Shown: positions 54,370 to 64,000 of the stretch, piece by piece
How the letters are laid out: the number at the start of each line of letters is the position of its first letter
How positions within the stretch are numbered: the stretch's first letter is position 1
DNA from: Gonocerus acuteangulatus
Taxonomy: Eukaryota > Arthropoda > Insecta > Hemiptera > Coreidae
Direction of reading: 5' to 3'
Assembly: GCA_946811695.1 (NCBI GenBank)
Contig: OX328130.1
Span: 74,861,353 to 74,925,352, forward strand
DNA length: 64,000 nucleotides
Notes under the pieces: generated by a model
Told to the model about the DNA's origin: nothing
The model's input: the letters and a program-made list of their open reading frames with translations, nothing else
Databases searched by the model: none
Made by a program: the position numbers and the translations under genes

Positions 54370-54436
54370 TGCGGATTGCATTATCAAGCCAACGTTATAA
54401 GCGTGTTTCCTCCCTATAGAAGGAGGAAACACGCTT
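54370..54436 (+). mobile_element. HINE-B 3' end, plus
   Basis: GCGGATTGCATTATCAAGCC, ACGTTATAAGCG and a hairpin AAGCGTGTTTCCTCC-CTATAGAA-GGAGGAAACACGCTT (54399-54436) with a perfect 15-bp stem. This is the cleanest 3' hairpin of family B, here with CGTG/CACG instead of CGCG as a paired change. No upstream element body. Confidence 0.7.
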
Positions 54437-54744
54437 AAAGGATTGAAGTTTATCCTAAATGTAGACGGGTAGATAGAAACATAGAGAATCGAGAGGATCC
54501 AACAGAGCATGAAACAATTTACTCTTCCCCGAGAGAAACTAGGTATCTAATTAAAACTTCCCACTCGTCACAACCATCAGCTAGTTTCGTTAATTACTAA
54601 GCAACAATTAAAGCAAACCGTTTTAAAAAATAATTCCAAAATAATTTTCCTAAATGTAAGGATTATTGAAGGAATTAATTAATACAAAATCGCTATAATC
54701 TTTCTTTTTTGGAATGAGGAAAATTTAATATATTTGAAGTTAAG
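54437..54744. other. No recognised feature
   Basis: AT-rich, nothing seen. Confidence 0.4.
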
Positions 54745-54930
54745 GAATTGTCGGGATTCGGCTAAGAACAAAAATCAGATTTTCGGGAAAATATGTATTT
54801 CGTTAGGAGACCATGGAGAACATATCAGGACCTTGAAAGAGAAAGGGCGAATACCGAAATCCGAATGTTGGGAACAGAAACGTTCCAAATATATATTTCT
54901 CCGAAAATCTGTTCATAGCCGAATCCCAAC
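54745..54930. mobile_element. Short inverted-arm element of the hammerhead family
   Basis: Left arm GTCGGGATTCGGCTAAGAAC to ATATGTATTTCG and right arm GAAACGTTCCAAATATATAT to ATAGCCGAATCCCAACC are complements. The core CTGANGA is absent in this copy; only GAAACG survives. Confidence 0.6.
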
Positions 54931-55244
54931 CATTCTTTGAATTCATATCACTTCGAAGGCTAACATTTCATGTGTGAGTTGAAGCCAAAAGTTCCCATTC
55001 ATGCTTTACGCCGGGCTTGATACATAAGCTTAACAACATAGAACGGCAAAATTAATCCGGCAAAGTAGACTGTACAGTAGTGCATTAAAGATAGTGTACT
55101 TGCCTGTGACGCATCCATAATATAATCAAGAAAGGATGGAGTAGTCATTACCCGTCTTCGGATTGGACACTCAAGCCTAATTCACTGTTATTTATGTCAA
55201 AAGGGCACCCAGCAAAATGCTCTAAATGTAGCACTCTCATAACT
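54931..55244. other. No recognised feature
   Basis: Nothing seen. Confidence 0.4.
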
Positions 55245-55930
55245 ATTGAAAGCGAGAAAGTTATGCGGAAGGCACCCAAACATGCATACTATCAAACCAA
55301 GGAAGCTCTACAGGAAGACATCCAAACATACATATTATCAAAGCACAAGGAAGCTATGCAGAAGGACGCCCAAATATGCATAATACCAAAGCAAGAATGC
55401 TATGCAGAAGGACGCCCAAATATGCATAATACCAAAGCAAGAATGCTATGCAGAAGGACACCCAAACATACATATCGTCGCTACAAATGCAAAGTATCGA
55501 ATATGAAAATTACCACTTTTCAGAGTGGAAAAGCATTTATTCATAAGTTTTTTTTGGACAGTCAAATATTCGGCAGATTTGACCTTTTGATAGTGGAATA
55601 CTTTAAATTTAATAGAGTGATCTAAGATTCAAGAATTTGCCTTACATAAGTCCAGCAGAAATTAGTAAAGATTGACAATGAAAGATGCATTTTTTTCACA
55701 TTCGTTACTTTGCATTTGTATCGACGATATTATCAAAGCACAAGAATGCTATGCAGAAGGACACCCAAATATGCACACCATCAAACCAATTAAGGTATGC
55801 AGAAAGGCACCCAAACATACATATTATCAAACCAAGGAAGCTAGGCAGAATGGCACCATAAAATACAAACCACAAGACCAAGCTAGTTATGCAGAAAAGC
55901 ACCCAAACATGCATACCATCAGAACAAGGG
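55245..55930 (+). repeat. Degenerate ~45-bp minisatellite, interrupted by a MITE
   Basis: Repeats of ATGCAGAAGGA-CCCAAA-ATGCATA-TACCAAAGCA with many changes run over both sides of 55475-55727. They are partly open (143- and 123-codon frames) and look like old, diverging copies. Because the repeat is regular, the pre-insertion site of the MITE can be read from neighbouring units. Confidence 0.8.
55475..55727 (-). mobile_element. 253-bp MITE, TA target duplication (copy 3, reverse)
   Basis: Ends TCGTCGCTACAAATGCAAA and GCATTTGTATCGACGA, TA on both sides (55473-55474, 55728-55729). Neighbouring repeat units read ACATATTATC, which is exactly what remains when the MITE and one TA are removed. Confidence 0.92.
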
Positions 55931-57015
55931 AGCTATTTGAAGGTTACTGGCGGGAAATGAAGGTAGAATGTTTGGCTAATGTCTCGGGCATTGAGTCAAG
56001 AAATGGCGTGAGGGATAACATACAGATCAACCTATCTATCTAGCAAATAGGACAGGGATATATATTTAGGAGGGTCTATGCTTTCAAAACATTGTAAGGA
56101 AGAGCTGCAAAAGCGTAGCACATTCCACTGAAAAGCTATTACTAATTCAATAATTATATAACATTTATTTTGTATTTATTAGAAGTAGGTGACTTTTTAT
56201 CTACTTCCATTTGTCCAATTGTGCATTTTCTCGTTAGTTTCAAATGCTTATAGAAGTAGTATAAGTCCATCTATGGATGGAAATAAAACATTACGGTCGC
56301 TAAGGGAAGATTAATGAGCCCCACACTCCAGAACAAACCGATTAACCTACTCGGCCTTTATTTTTCTTATGCAACTCGGTATCGCGGTAACAAACGAGAA
56401 GTTCAGAAATATTCTCTCTCTAGATATATATAGAACCCTCCTCACTCTGAAAAAACCATACTTTCATATTAGGAAACTATTACAAAAAGTGATTTTTTCC
56501 AGGACTCCAGATTTACCTCTTTAAATAGATGTGGACTTGCTGATTGAAAATGGCTTTAGGTTCGAGCTGAATGTGGTGATTGGTAAAGGCGGATATAGCA
56601 ATTAGCCATCCGATGACAACAATCCATGAGGACTAGTTACTGATTGAAGACAATGGATTGGTATTGAACAGCGGATTGGACAAGACAAGATGGCTGAACT
56701 AGTAACAGTGCTGAATAGGCAATACAATAGTAGTGCTTAACACGTCACCCCTATCCCTGCACAACTCCAACATACAGTAAACAGATTCACTCGGCTCATA
56801 CAATCAATGTCATGTCCTCCTACAGTCAGGACCATTATACTCAAACTCTACAGAGAAATTATATCAACAAGGGTGATATTACGCGTTCTTATACGATAGG
56901 AACTGCATCATCTTAGTGCGTTTCCGTTCTCCCTATTGCCACTTGGTTAATGTTTTGTCTTAATAATTCGTGAAAAATGAAAACCTATGTAAAAATATAA
57001 AACTAAATCTCAAAA
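55931..57015. other. No gene; a HINE-B 5'-end fragment
   Basis: At 56896-56930 CGATAGGAACTGCATCATCT and TAGTGCGTTTCCG resemble the family B start. Otherwise unremarkable. Confidence 0.4.
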
Positions 57016-57399
57016 CAGAGCAAGATCATAGGAGCCACAGCAGGAAACTTACAGTATCCTAATCAGAGCAAGATCATAGGAGCCACAGCAGGAAACTTAC
57101 AGTATCCTAATCAGAGCAAGATCATAGGAGCCACAGCAGGAAACTTACAGTATCCTAATCAGAGCAAGATCATAGGAGCCACAGCAGGAAACTTACAGTA
57201 TCCTAATCAGAGCAAGATCATAGGAGCCACAGCAGGAAACTTATAGTATCCTAATCAGAGCAAGAACATAGGAGCCACAGCAGGAAACTTACAGTATCCT
57301 AATCAGAGCAAGATCATAGGAGCCACAGCAGGAAACTTACAGTATCCTAATCAGAGCAAGATCATAGGAGCCACAGCAGGAAACTTACAGTATCCTAAT
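57016..57399. repeat. 48-bp minisatellite, eight units
   Basis: CAGAGCAAGATCATAGGAGC begins at 57016 and every 48 bases to 57352. Units are almost identical (one ACATAG and one TTATAG variant). Confidence 0.96.
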
Positions 57400-57989
57400 C
57401 AGAAATTCACAAATTTAAGAATCGATTTCTCCGAATGGTATCGCTCTATCAAAAATCGGACGGAGCAAGGTTCATTATCTCAAATAATTTCAATACAACA
57501 CTAAATCTTAATAAGAGCAATTTAAGAAACTTAGAACTAAGAAAAATAAAAAATAAAAATCTTACGAACGGTTGTCTTATGCCTGCCACTTACCTGCAAC
57601 AAAAAATAAAAAGTTAAATTTTTAAAGAAAACAAATTTCAATGTTATTTTTGAATAATTACCTTATTCTGCATAAGTTCTTGACTATGGTTACTCTTACA
57701 AATATGATCAATAACAAAGTTAATGAATTATGTGTAGGTACTTAATTAAAGCTATGTAGTTAATTAACTGTATCTATGTAGTTAACTAACTGTATCTAAA
57801 TAACTAATTAATACGATGTAGGTGATAAGCTGTATCAACATTGTTGATCAACTGTATCTATGTAGTTAATTAGCTGTATCTCCATAGTTGATTAACTGTA
57901 TTTTCGTGGGTTAATAGTATCGTTGTAGATAACAACTGCCATACAAAAAAAAAAGTTCAGACCAAGAGTGAAGTTGAGTAAATGTCCAG
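57400..57989. other. AT-rich; loose ~25-bp repeat
   Basis: Around 57745-57900 the phrase GTAGTTAATTAACTGTATCT recurs several times with variation, a decayed short tandem repeat. Nothing coding. Confidence 0.5.
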
Positions 57990-59728
57990 AATAAGTGGGT
58001 TTTGTATACCAGTTTGTGATGATACATACAGTCCAGGCAACGAATGCTTGAAAACGGCTATAGGTGGAAATTTTTGGAACACAATTTTTGACTTCGTAAC
58101 TTTGTTTGGGCTGGATAGGAGGTGGACATATCAAAAGTCCTCACCCGTAGCCTTTGTGCCGGGGGGTGGGGGTTAGAAGTTACCGTTTTTCGAGTTTTAA
58201 CTTATATCTCGGAAACCCTGCGTCCTAGCGACATGCCAATTCTATAACAAATGAAAACTGATTAAATATGGTACAAGTTCTATTCAATAAAGTTTTTCCA
58301 GATATCTTTAGTTTTCGAAATATCCGCTCTTGAATGTCTGTCATTTTGGGAAAAAATACACTTTATGCTCTTTTTGACCGGATAACTCTTCAGCGATGTT
58401 ACAAAAAAATAAATGCCGTTTACTGGGTTGTAGAGCATTACATTCCCTTCAAGAATATATATAACTTCACTATTTTATGTATTTTCCTTCAAACGTGAAA
58501 ACAGTTTTAGTGTTCATCGTGATATCTGGCGACAACTGTCGATCAATGAACCCTTCAATTTCTCACCATTTCCAGTCAATGTATTGTCCAAAATATACTC
58601 CATTATGTAAATATAGTGAGTACTGGACGTATAAATAGCTCAAAATGTATAATTTTGTGCCCACAGACCAATTCACACTCATTTAGATAAGATCTTGTTC
58701 ATTATATTGGCAATGGTTTTGCTAAGACCATGTGAGTGCGTATATAACGTTTGAAGGAAAATACATAAAATAGTAAAGTAATATATATTATTGAAGCGAA
58801 TGGAATGCTCTACAACCCTATAACCGACATTTATTTTTTGGGCTCATCGTTGAAGAAATATCCAGTCGAGAATAGAATATACGGTCGAGAGAAGTGTGTT
58901 TTTTCCCAAAATGACAGACAATGAAGAGCGGATATTTCGAAAACTAAAGATATCTCGAAAAACTTTATTGAATAGAAGTTGTAGCATATTTAATCAGCTT
59001 TCATTTGTTATAGAATGGTCATGTCACTAGGACGCAGGGTTTCCGAGATATAAGTGAAAACCCGAAAAATGGGACCTTCTAAACCCCCCCTCCCTCCCGG
59101 CACTAAGGTTACGGGCGAGGACTTTTGATATGTTGACCTCCTAACTAGCCGAAACAAAGTTATGAAGTGAAATATTGTGTTCCAAACATTTCCATCTATA
59201 AATCTTAGTTCCTGGACTATTAGTCGCTAAATTTCAGATTTCACGATGAACACTGAAATTATTTTTACGTTTGAAGGAAAATACATAAAATAGTAAAGTA
59301 ATATATATTATCGAAGGGAATGCAATAATTTGCATCCCTATAACCGTTATTTATTTTTTGGGTGCATCGTTGAAGAGTTATCCGGTCAAAACGGGGAAAA
59401 AATATGCGGCAAAAGTGTTTTTCCCAAAAATGACAGAATTTTAAGAGCGGATTTTTAGAAAAACTAAAGATATCTCGAAAAACTTTAATGAATAGAACTT
59501 GTAGGAAATTAAATCAGCTTTCATTTGTAATAGAATAGTCATGTCGCTAGGACGCAGGGTTTCCTAGATATAAGTGAAAAACCGAAAAATGGTACCTTCT
59601 ACCCCCCCTCCCCCCCCCCCCGGCACAAAGGTTACGGGTGAGGACTTTTGATATGGTCACCTTCTATCCAGCCCAAACAAAGTTATGAAGTCAAAAATTG
59701 TGTTCCAAAAATTTCCATCTATTCGATG
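57990..59728. repeat. Three-copy ~470-bp repeat, one inverted and two in tandem
   Basis: Copy 1 (about 58060-58500) is inverted relative to copies 2 (58738-59213) and 3 (59262-59728), so copies 1 and 2 face each other around a 240-base centre. Shared text includes TATCTCGGAAACCCTGCGTC (as complement), AAAGATATCTCGAAAAACTT and GGAAAATACATAAAATAGTA. The third copy ends directly against the Penelope fragment. No coding; superfamily unknown. Confidence 0.85.
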
Positions 59729-60262
59729 CCAAGTAGGGGAGCAGTTGGTCCTGTTCTGTCTCTACCGTAAATTGTAGTCTTGGATGATAAGAATTGAAGC
59801 AGTCTAGTATGTCTGTTAGTCTATCGGGGTTTATTATTAACAGGAGGTCATCTACACATTTGCAAATGAAAGATATGTCCTGGGGGAACAGAGGGACGAG
59901 AGTGTAAGTAAGTCGGTGAGAAGGATGGAAGATAAGTCTGGAGCAAGACAATTTCCCTTGCTAACCCTTCAATTTGTTGGTAAAATTGTCCTTTGTATTT
60001 AAAAAAAAAAAAAAAAACGCTGTTGACGCATAATTTGAGGCTGTCAACCAAATATTCAAACGATAAGGGGCTGTGCGGTTCTATAGAAGACCAATGATTT
60101 TGGATTATTTCTAACGTTTTAGTTAGAGGGAGGTCGGTAAAAAGGGAGGTTAAACGACAGATCCAGGAGCTATCACTCATCCACTCATGCTCCGCTTTAG
60201 GAACACCATCAATAATATTAAATACTTTAACTTGTTCAATGGAGGTCAAAAGAGTAGAAAAC
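59729..60262 (-). pseudogene. Second Penelope-like RT fragment
   Basis: The minus strand reads TSLFTDLPLTKTLEIIQNHW (motif A region), then YKGQFYQQIEGLA (motif B side). In a shifted frame it gives CKCVDDLLLIINPDRLTDIL (motif C, VDD kept, Tyr to Cys) and YHPRLQFTVETEQ. A run of 17 A (60001-60017) codes a false Phe run and probably marks a slippage frameshift. The GIY-YIG part is missing because the copy ends at the repeat junction. The sequence is clearly different from the copy at 51771, so there are two Penelope lineages. Confidence 0.8.
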
Positions 60263-60272
60263 TTCTGCCGCG

Positions 60273-60593
60273 GTGATCGCTCAGAACATCATATTGATTA
60301 GGTTCCTGAAAATGGAGTTAAAGGCCCTGAAATGTTCATTAGTCCATGTTCACAATGTTGATCTTAGTGAAACCAGAACACGCGATGGAATTGAATTATT
60401 CAAAGAAAACTTTGATGACCGAATCACTTTAAGAAACACTAATGGCCTTGTTATTCGTGGATCATGCAATTGGGTACCAAGGAGGTTACAAATACGTTCA
60501 ATGCGTTCATACAAATGTAAAAACTGTCAATATATGTTTAAAAAAATACCCAGCCGGAGAAGGTTGAAAAGTGTATACAATGGATTAGATTAA
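60273..60593 (+). pseudogene. Frame weakly resembling an MCM zinc region
   Basis: A 106-codon frame with a possible splice acceptor (TTCATTAG, ending near 60342). After it: HVHNVDLSETRTRDGIELF, then NTNGLVIRGSCNWVPRRLQ and YKCKNCQYMF. The order Thr-x-Gly-x-Val-Ile-Arg, about 17 residues, then Tyr-x-Cys-x-x-Cys resembles the OB-fold/zinc finger of MCM proteins, MCM9 most of all. Only two zinc Cys are in the frame, which then stops. It may be an exon, a pseudogene or coincidence. Confidence 0.25.
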
Positions 60594-61035
60594 GTACCTT
60601 AAAATCGGGTCATATTAGTACAGTGTGTTGAAATTGCTACAAACCTACACTGCTTATATATTTGTCTGTTCGCACTCTCAAAACTCGACCCTTTAGTGTC
60701 AGTTAAATGAAAATATCCCTGCAGGTTGTGGTCCTTGTACCAATTTCACAACACTACTAATATGGCACTACGAATATGATTTACGGTAATGGCTAAACAT
60801 TTTTTGTTGACACTTTTAAATGTTTCCAAATAGTGCTTATTCAATTTGTTGGTGACGAATACTTAGAAACTGATTATGCTGTTATCAAAGCTAACTCACC
60901 TGTCTCAAGGGAATCAAATTAACTGAAATAACAAGAACGTGTTTAACTATTTTATCCTTGTACAAAGCCGAAAAAAAATATTCAAGTATTTTCTGTACAG
61001 TTCCGTTATCTTTTCTCGGCACATCTGCATCCAGG
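60594..61035. other. No recognised feature
   Basis: A short HINE-like phrase (TATTTGTCTGTTCGCACTCT, 60659) suggests a fragment of family B interior. Otherwise nothing. Confidence 0.35.
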
Positions 61036-61493
61036 GTGCGATTTTGGCCAAGTGGTAGAGCGCTGGATGTTATGGAGGACCACAGTTCAAAACTCGGAAC
61101 ACAACTCAACAACAAAGCTAGCTCCAGGGTCGGAGCCAGGGATCCAGGCCGTTCCTAGGGGTACAAATCCTTTCGGCCGGGCGCAAATTGAGCGCAGGCG
61201 TAGCAGAGGGCCTGCAGAGACGCAAATTCCCATCTCAACAAAGTGCCTAGTTCCAATGAACGTGGATGCTGCGTTACGTGTGCTAAACTTTGAGTCCGAA
61301 TCTAACGAAGAATGCAGAACACCATGCATTTTTTGGCGTAAGTAATGTTTTATTTATTTTTGTTGTCTGTTTTAGATGTTAGTTTCCTTTTTATTTAATT
61401 TTAATATTTTATATTGACGTTTAAAAACTTTGTCGCCTAAATTGCGGAACTCTATCAATTAAAACTTTAAAAAAAAAAAAAAAAAAAAAAAAA
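61036..61493 (+). mobile_element. Possible tRNA-derived SINE, diverged
   Basis: TTGGCCAAGTGGTAGAGCGC resembles tRNA box A, and CACAGTTCAAAACTC a weak box B at the expected distance. The unit runs to an A-run at 61466-61493. The head is a different type from the main SINE family. Frames on both strands (61052-61345, 61087-61329) are open but lack motifs. Confidence 0.45.
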
Positions 61494-61719
61494 CAGTACA
61501 GATTCAGGACAACATATTAATCTTTTTCTTTGTATAAATAATTTTTCGTTCAAAAAGTAGTTATCATGTGAATCGCGTTGCAGCAGAAAGCATAAATAAA
61601 TAATCCAGATCACATAATATTTTTCAACTAAACAGCGTTCCATGACTCGGCATATTTGAGGGAGCTACCAAGTCAGAGGACGTAGGAAATTGTGTTGCAA
61701 GCACAAAAGAACTGTGTCC
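61494..61719. other. Spacer, nothing recognised
   Basis: AT-rich. Confidence 0.35.
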
Positions 61720-63069
61720 CTGTATAGGCTGTCCCTTCAATATAGACCTGTCCACTAGAAGCAGCAGTTAACAGAATCCTCCTCTGCTACGTCTCTCTAT
61801 AGGGCGTCCCTTCAATATAGACCTGTCCATTAGAAGCTGCGGTTAACAGAATCCTCCTCTGCTACGTCTCTGTATAGGCTGTCCCTTCAATATAGACCTG
61901 TCCATTAGAAGCTGCGGTTAACAGAATCCTCCTCTGCTACGTCTCTGTATAGGCTGCCCCTTCAATATAGACCTGTCCATTAAAAGCTGCGGTTAACAGA
62001 ATCCTCCTCTGCTACGTCTCTGTATAGGCTGTCCCTTCAATATAGACCTGTCCATTAGAAGCTGCGGTTAACAGAATCCTCCTCTGCTACGTCTCTGTAT
62101 AGGCTGCCCCTTCAATATAGACCTGTCCATTAGAAGCTGCGGTTAACAGAATCCTCCTCTGCTACGTCTCTGTATAGGCTGCCCCTTCAATATAGACCTG
62201 TCCATTAGAAGCTGCGGTTAACAGAATCCTCCTCTGCTACGTCTCTGTATAGGCTGTCCCTTCAATATAGACCTGTCCATTAGAAGCTGCGGTTAACAGA
62301 ATCCTCCTCTGCTACGTCTCTGTATAGGCTGCCCCTTCAATATAGACCTGTCCATTAGAAGCTGTGGTTAACAGAATCCTCCTCTGCTGCGTCTCTGTAT
62401 AGGCTGTCCCTTCAATATAGACCTGTCAATTAGAAGCTGCGGTTAACAGAATCCTCCTCTGCCGCTTCTCTGTATAGGCTGTCCCTTCAATATAGACCTG
62501 TCCATTAGAAGCTGCGGTTAACAGAATCCTCCTCTGCTGCGTCTCTGTAGAGGCTGTCCCTTCAATATAGACCTGCCCATTAGAAGCTGCGGTTGACAGA
62601 ATCCTCCTCTGCTACGTCTCTGTATAGGGCGTCCCTTCAATATAGACCTGTCCATTAGAAGCTGCGGTTAACAGAATCCTCCTGTGCTGCTTCTCTGTAT
62701 AGGCTGTCCCTTCAATATAGACCTGTCCATTAGAAGCTGCGGTTAACAGAATCCTCCTCTGCTGCGTCTCTGTATAGCCTGTCCCTTCAATATAGACCTG
62801 TCCATTAGAAGCTGCGGTTAACAGAATCCTCCTCTGCTACGTCTCTGTATAGGCTGTCCCTTCAATATAGACCTGTCCATTAGAAGCTGCGGTTAACAGA
62901 ATCCTCCTGTGCTGCTTCTCTGTATAGGCTGACCCTTCAATATAGACCTGTCCATTAGAAGCTGCGGTTAACAGAATCCTCCTCTGCTGCTTCTCTGTAT
63001 AGGCTGACCCTTCAATATAGACCTGTCCATTAGAAGCTGCGGTTAACAGAATCCTCCTCTGCTGCGTCT
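61720..63069. repeat. 75-bp minisatellite, 18 units
   Basis: CTGTATAGG-type starts every 75 bases from 61720. Common variants: CTGTCCC/CTGCCCC/CTGACCC, TACGTCT/TGCGTCT/TGCTTCT. On the minus strand the unit is a whole number of codons (RRILLTAASNGQVYIEG...AYTE), but the TACGTCT variant creates an in-frame TAG, so only the last few units (62837-63100) are open. This looks like a satellite in which the frame is accidental or decaying. Confidence 0.96.
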
Positions 63070-64000
63070 CTGCTACGTCTGTCATGGGGTCAAATTGCAC
63101 CGTGCCTTAATAGTTGCATGAGCTTGGCGCATTTAGGTTCTGAAGATATCTCTATGGAAATCAATTAGTCCGTAGTTTATTTGGTGTAGAAAAATAAAGC
63201 GGTACTTAGCTATCCTCTCCGCATAGTTTTACCTACAAGTACATGTTTTGAAGTTGCTTTCATATAAATTTCATCGTCGTACTCGGCCGTATGTGTGCTC
63301 AGCCTAATAATATGAAGCGATACGATTATTTTACGAAAAATGAGTTTACTATTACTACTTTCTGCAGAGGGGTGTTGAACAGTATGTTATAGCTAGTAAC
63401 TGTACATTTAAAATGAGATCCACATAATATCTCGTGTTAAAATGTCAAAATCTATTCGTTATAAGCGAAAATTTTAATAAAGAGAAATACGTCGAGACCA
63501 ACTAACTGTATTACATTGGTTGTTACTTTATTCAATACAGCACTCAAAAAACATTTGGAAGGATACATATCTCTACCAATTGAGTAAAATGTGACTTGTT
63601 AAATCGAATACTTGCTGTTTTTCACGGTTTTCGTACTATAAAACCCGTTTATCTTCCGAAATAATGATCCTATCGAATTGGTAGTGGTCTCATTCGACTC
63701 AGCACTACAAAATACTTTAAAAACGATACCAAAATCAGAATGATTAAACTACCTACTGAACCTCGCCTTTTACAGGACTATTTTTTTTTTTTTTTTTTAA
63801 TATCAGCACCTGGGCCAACAGCGAGACAACCCCCCCCCCCTTAAAGGCCCGTCCCCGAAATAAAAAGCAATGTAGCATGTAAGCATTCTCTAAAATCCAT
63901 ATAGCAAAGAATAAAAATATCCTTGAAAGAGAGGAAGACTATCCAAGTTGAAGAGATTAAGGGCCGACAGAAGCCCTACAACAATCCCCAATTTTAAATA
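63070..64000. other. No recognised gene
   Basis: AT-rich. A T-run (63781-63798) and a C-run (63829-63840) are the only marked points. Confidence 0.4.

Overview
This is a eukaryotic, almost certainly metazoan and probably insect or other arthropod, intergenic window made mostly of transposable elements and tandem arrays. It is AT-rich, full of A-runs and TA microsatellites, and holds no bacterial-style operons and no clearly intact host gene. The element spectrum points to arthropods: mariner, Merlin, Penelope-like elements with a GIY-YIG endonuclease, a retroelement with a restriction-like endonuclease, I/R1- and jockey-like LINE remnants, 5S rRNA-derived and tRNA-derived SINEs, canonical Helitrons, and Helentron-like non-autonomous elements (HINEs). 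No species can be named from sequence alone.

Layout. 0-12 kb: a 31-bp minisatellite, inverted-arm elements carrying hammerhead-ribozyme-like cores, tRNA SINEs, a reverse Helitron interrupted by an RNase H LINE fragment with a 14-bp target-site duplication (TSD), a 72-bp in-frame repeat and a foldback element. 12-20 kb: a 252-bp TA-flanked MITE, 5S-SINEs, two HINE-B copies joined head to tail, and a LINE with a nearly continuous RNase H domain. 20-28 kb: a candidate host exon, a foldback element with a 5S-SINE in one arm, a HINE-A copy, and a HINE-B copy split by the RLE-type retroelement. 30-36 kb: jockey and RTE-like fragments, a complete Merlin element with terminal inverted repeats (TIRs) and TSD whose transposase segment is duplicated four-fold, and a second HINE-A. 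36-39 kb: exactly 49 copies of a 47-bp minisatellite that shares a core with the SINE tail. 39-46 kb: a foldback element, a second MITE, and a mariner split by a 2.4-kb insertion that carries a complete-looking non-autonomous Helitron and a near-perfect 276-bp palindrome. 46-57 kb: a reverse HINE-A, a 43-bp minisatellite, an RTE-like ORF split by a TIR element, a Penelope-like element (RT plus GIY-YIG), a mariner fragment and a third MITE. 57-64 kb: 48-bp and 75-bp minisatellites, a three-copy roughly 470-bp repeat, a second Penelope RT fragment, and a short reading frame weakly resembling an MCM zinc region.

How the parts relate. The most notable system is the HINE family pair. Subfamilies A and B share an architecture: a conserved 5' start, a short 5' inverted repeat, a central part with a TA microsatellite, and a 3' hairpin. 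The sequence of the 5' inverted repeat changes together with the 3' hairpin arm between the subfamilies. The 5S-SINEs and tRNA-SINEs share one 3' tail, which suggests a common LINE partner, and the same core appears in the 47-bp satellite unit. The inverted-arm repeats carry the conserved hammerhead core, as expected of Penelope-type elements. Many elements are nested, which gives relative insertion ages. All names come from visible motifs and remembered family features; no search was run.
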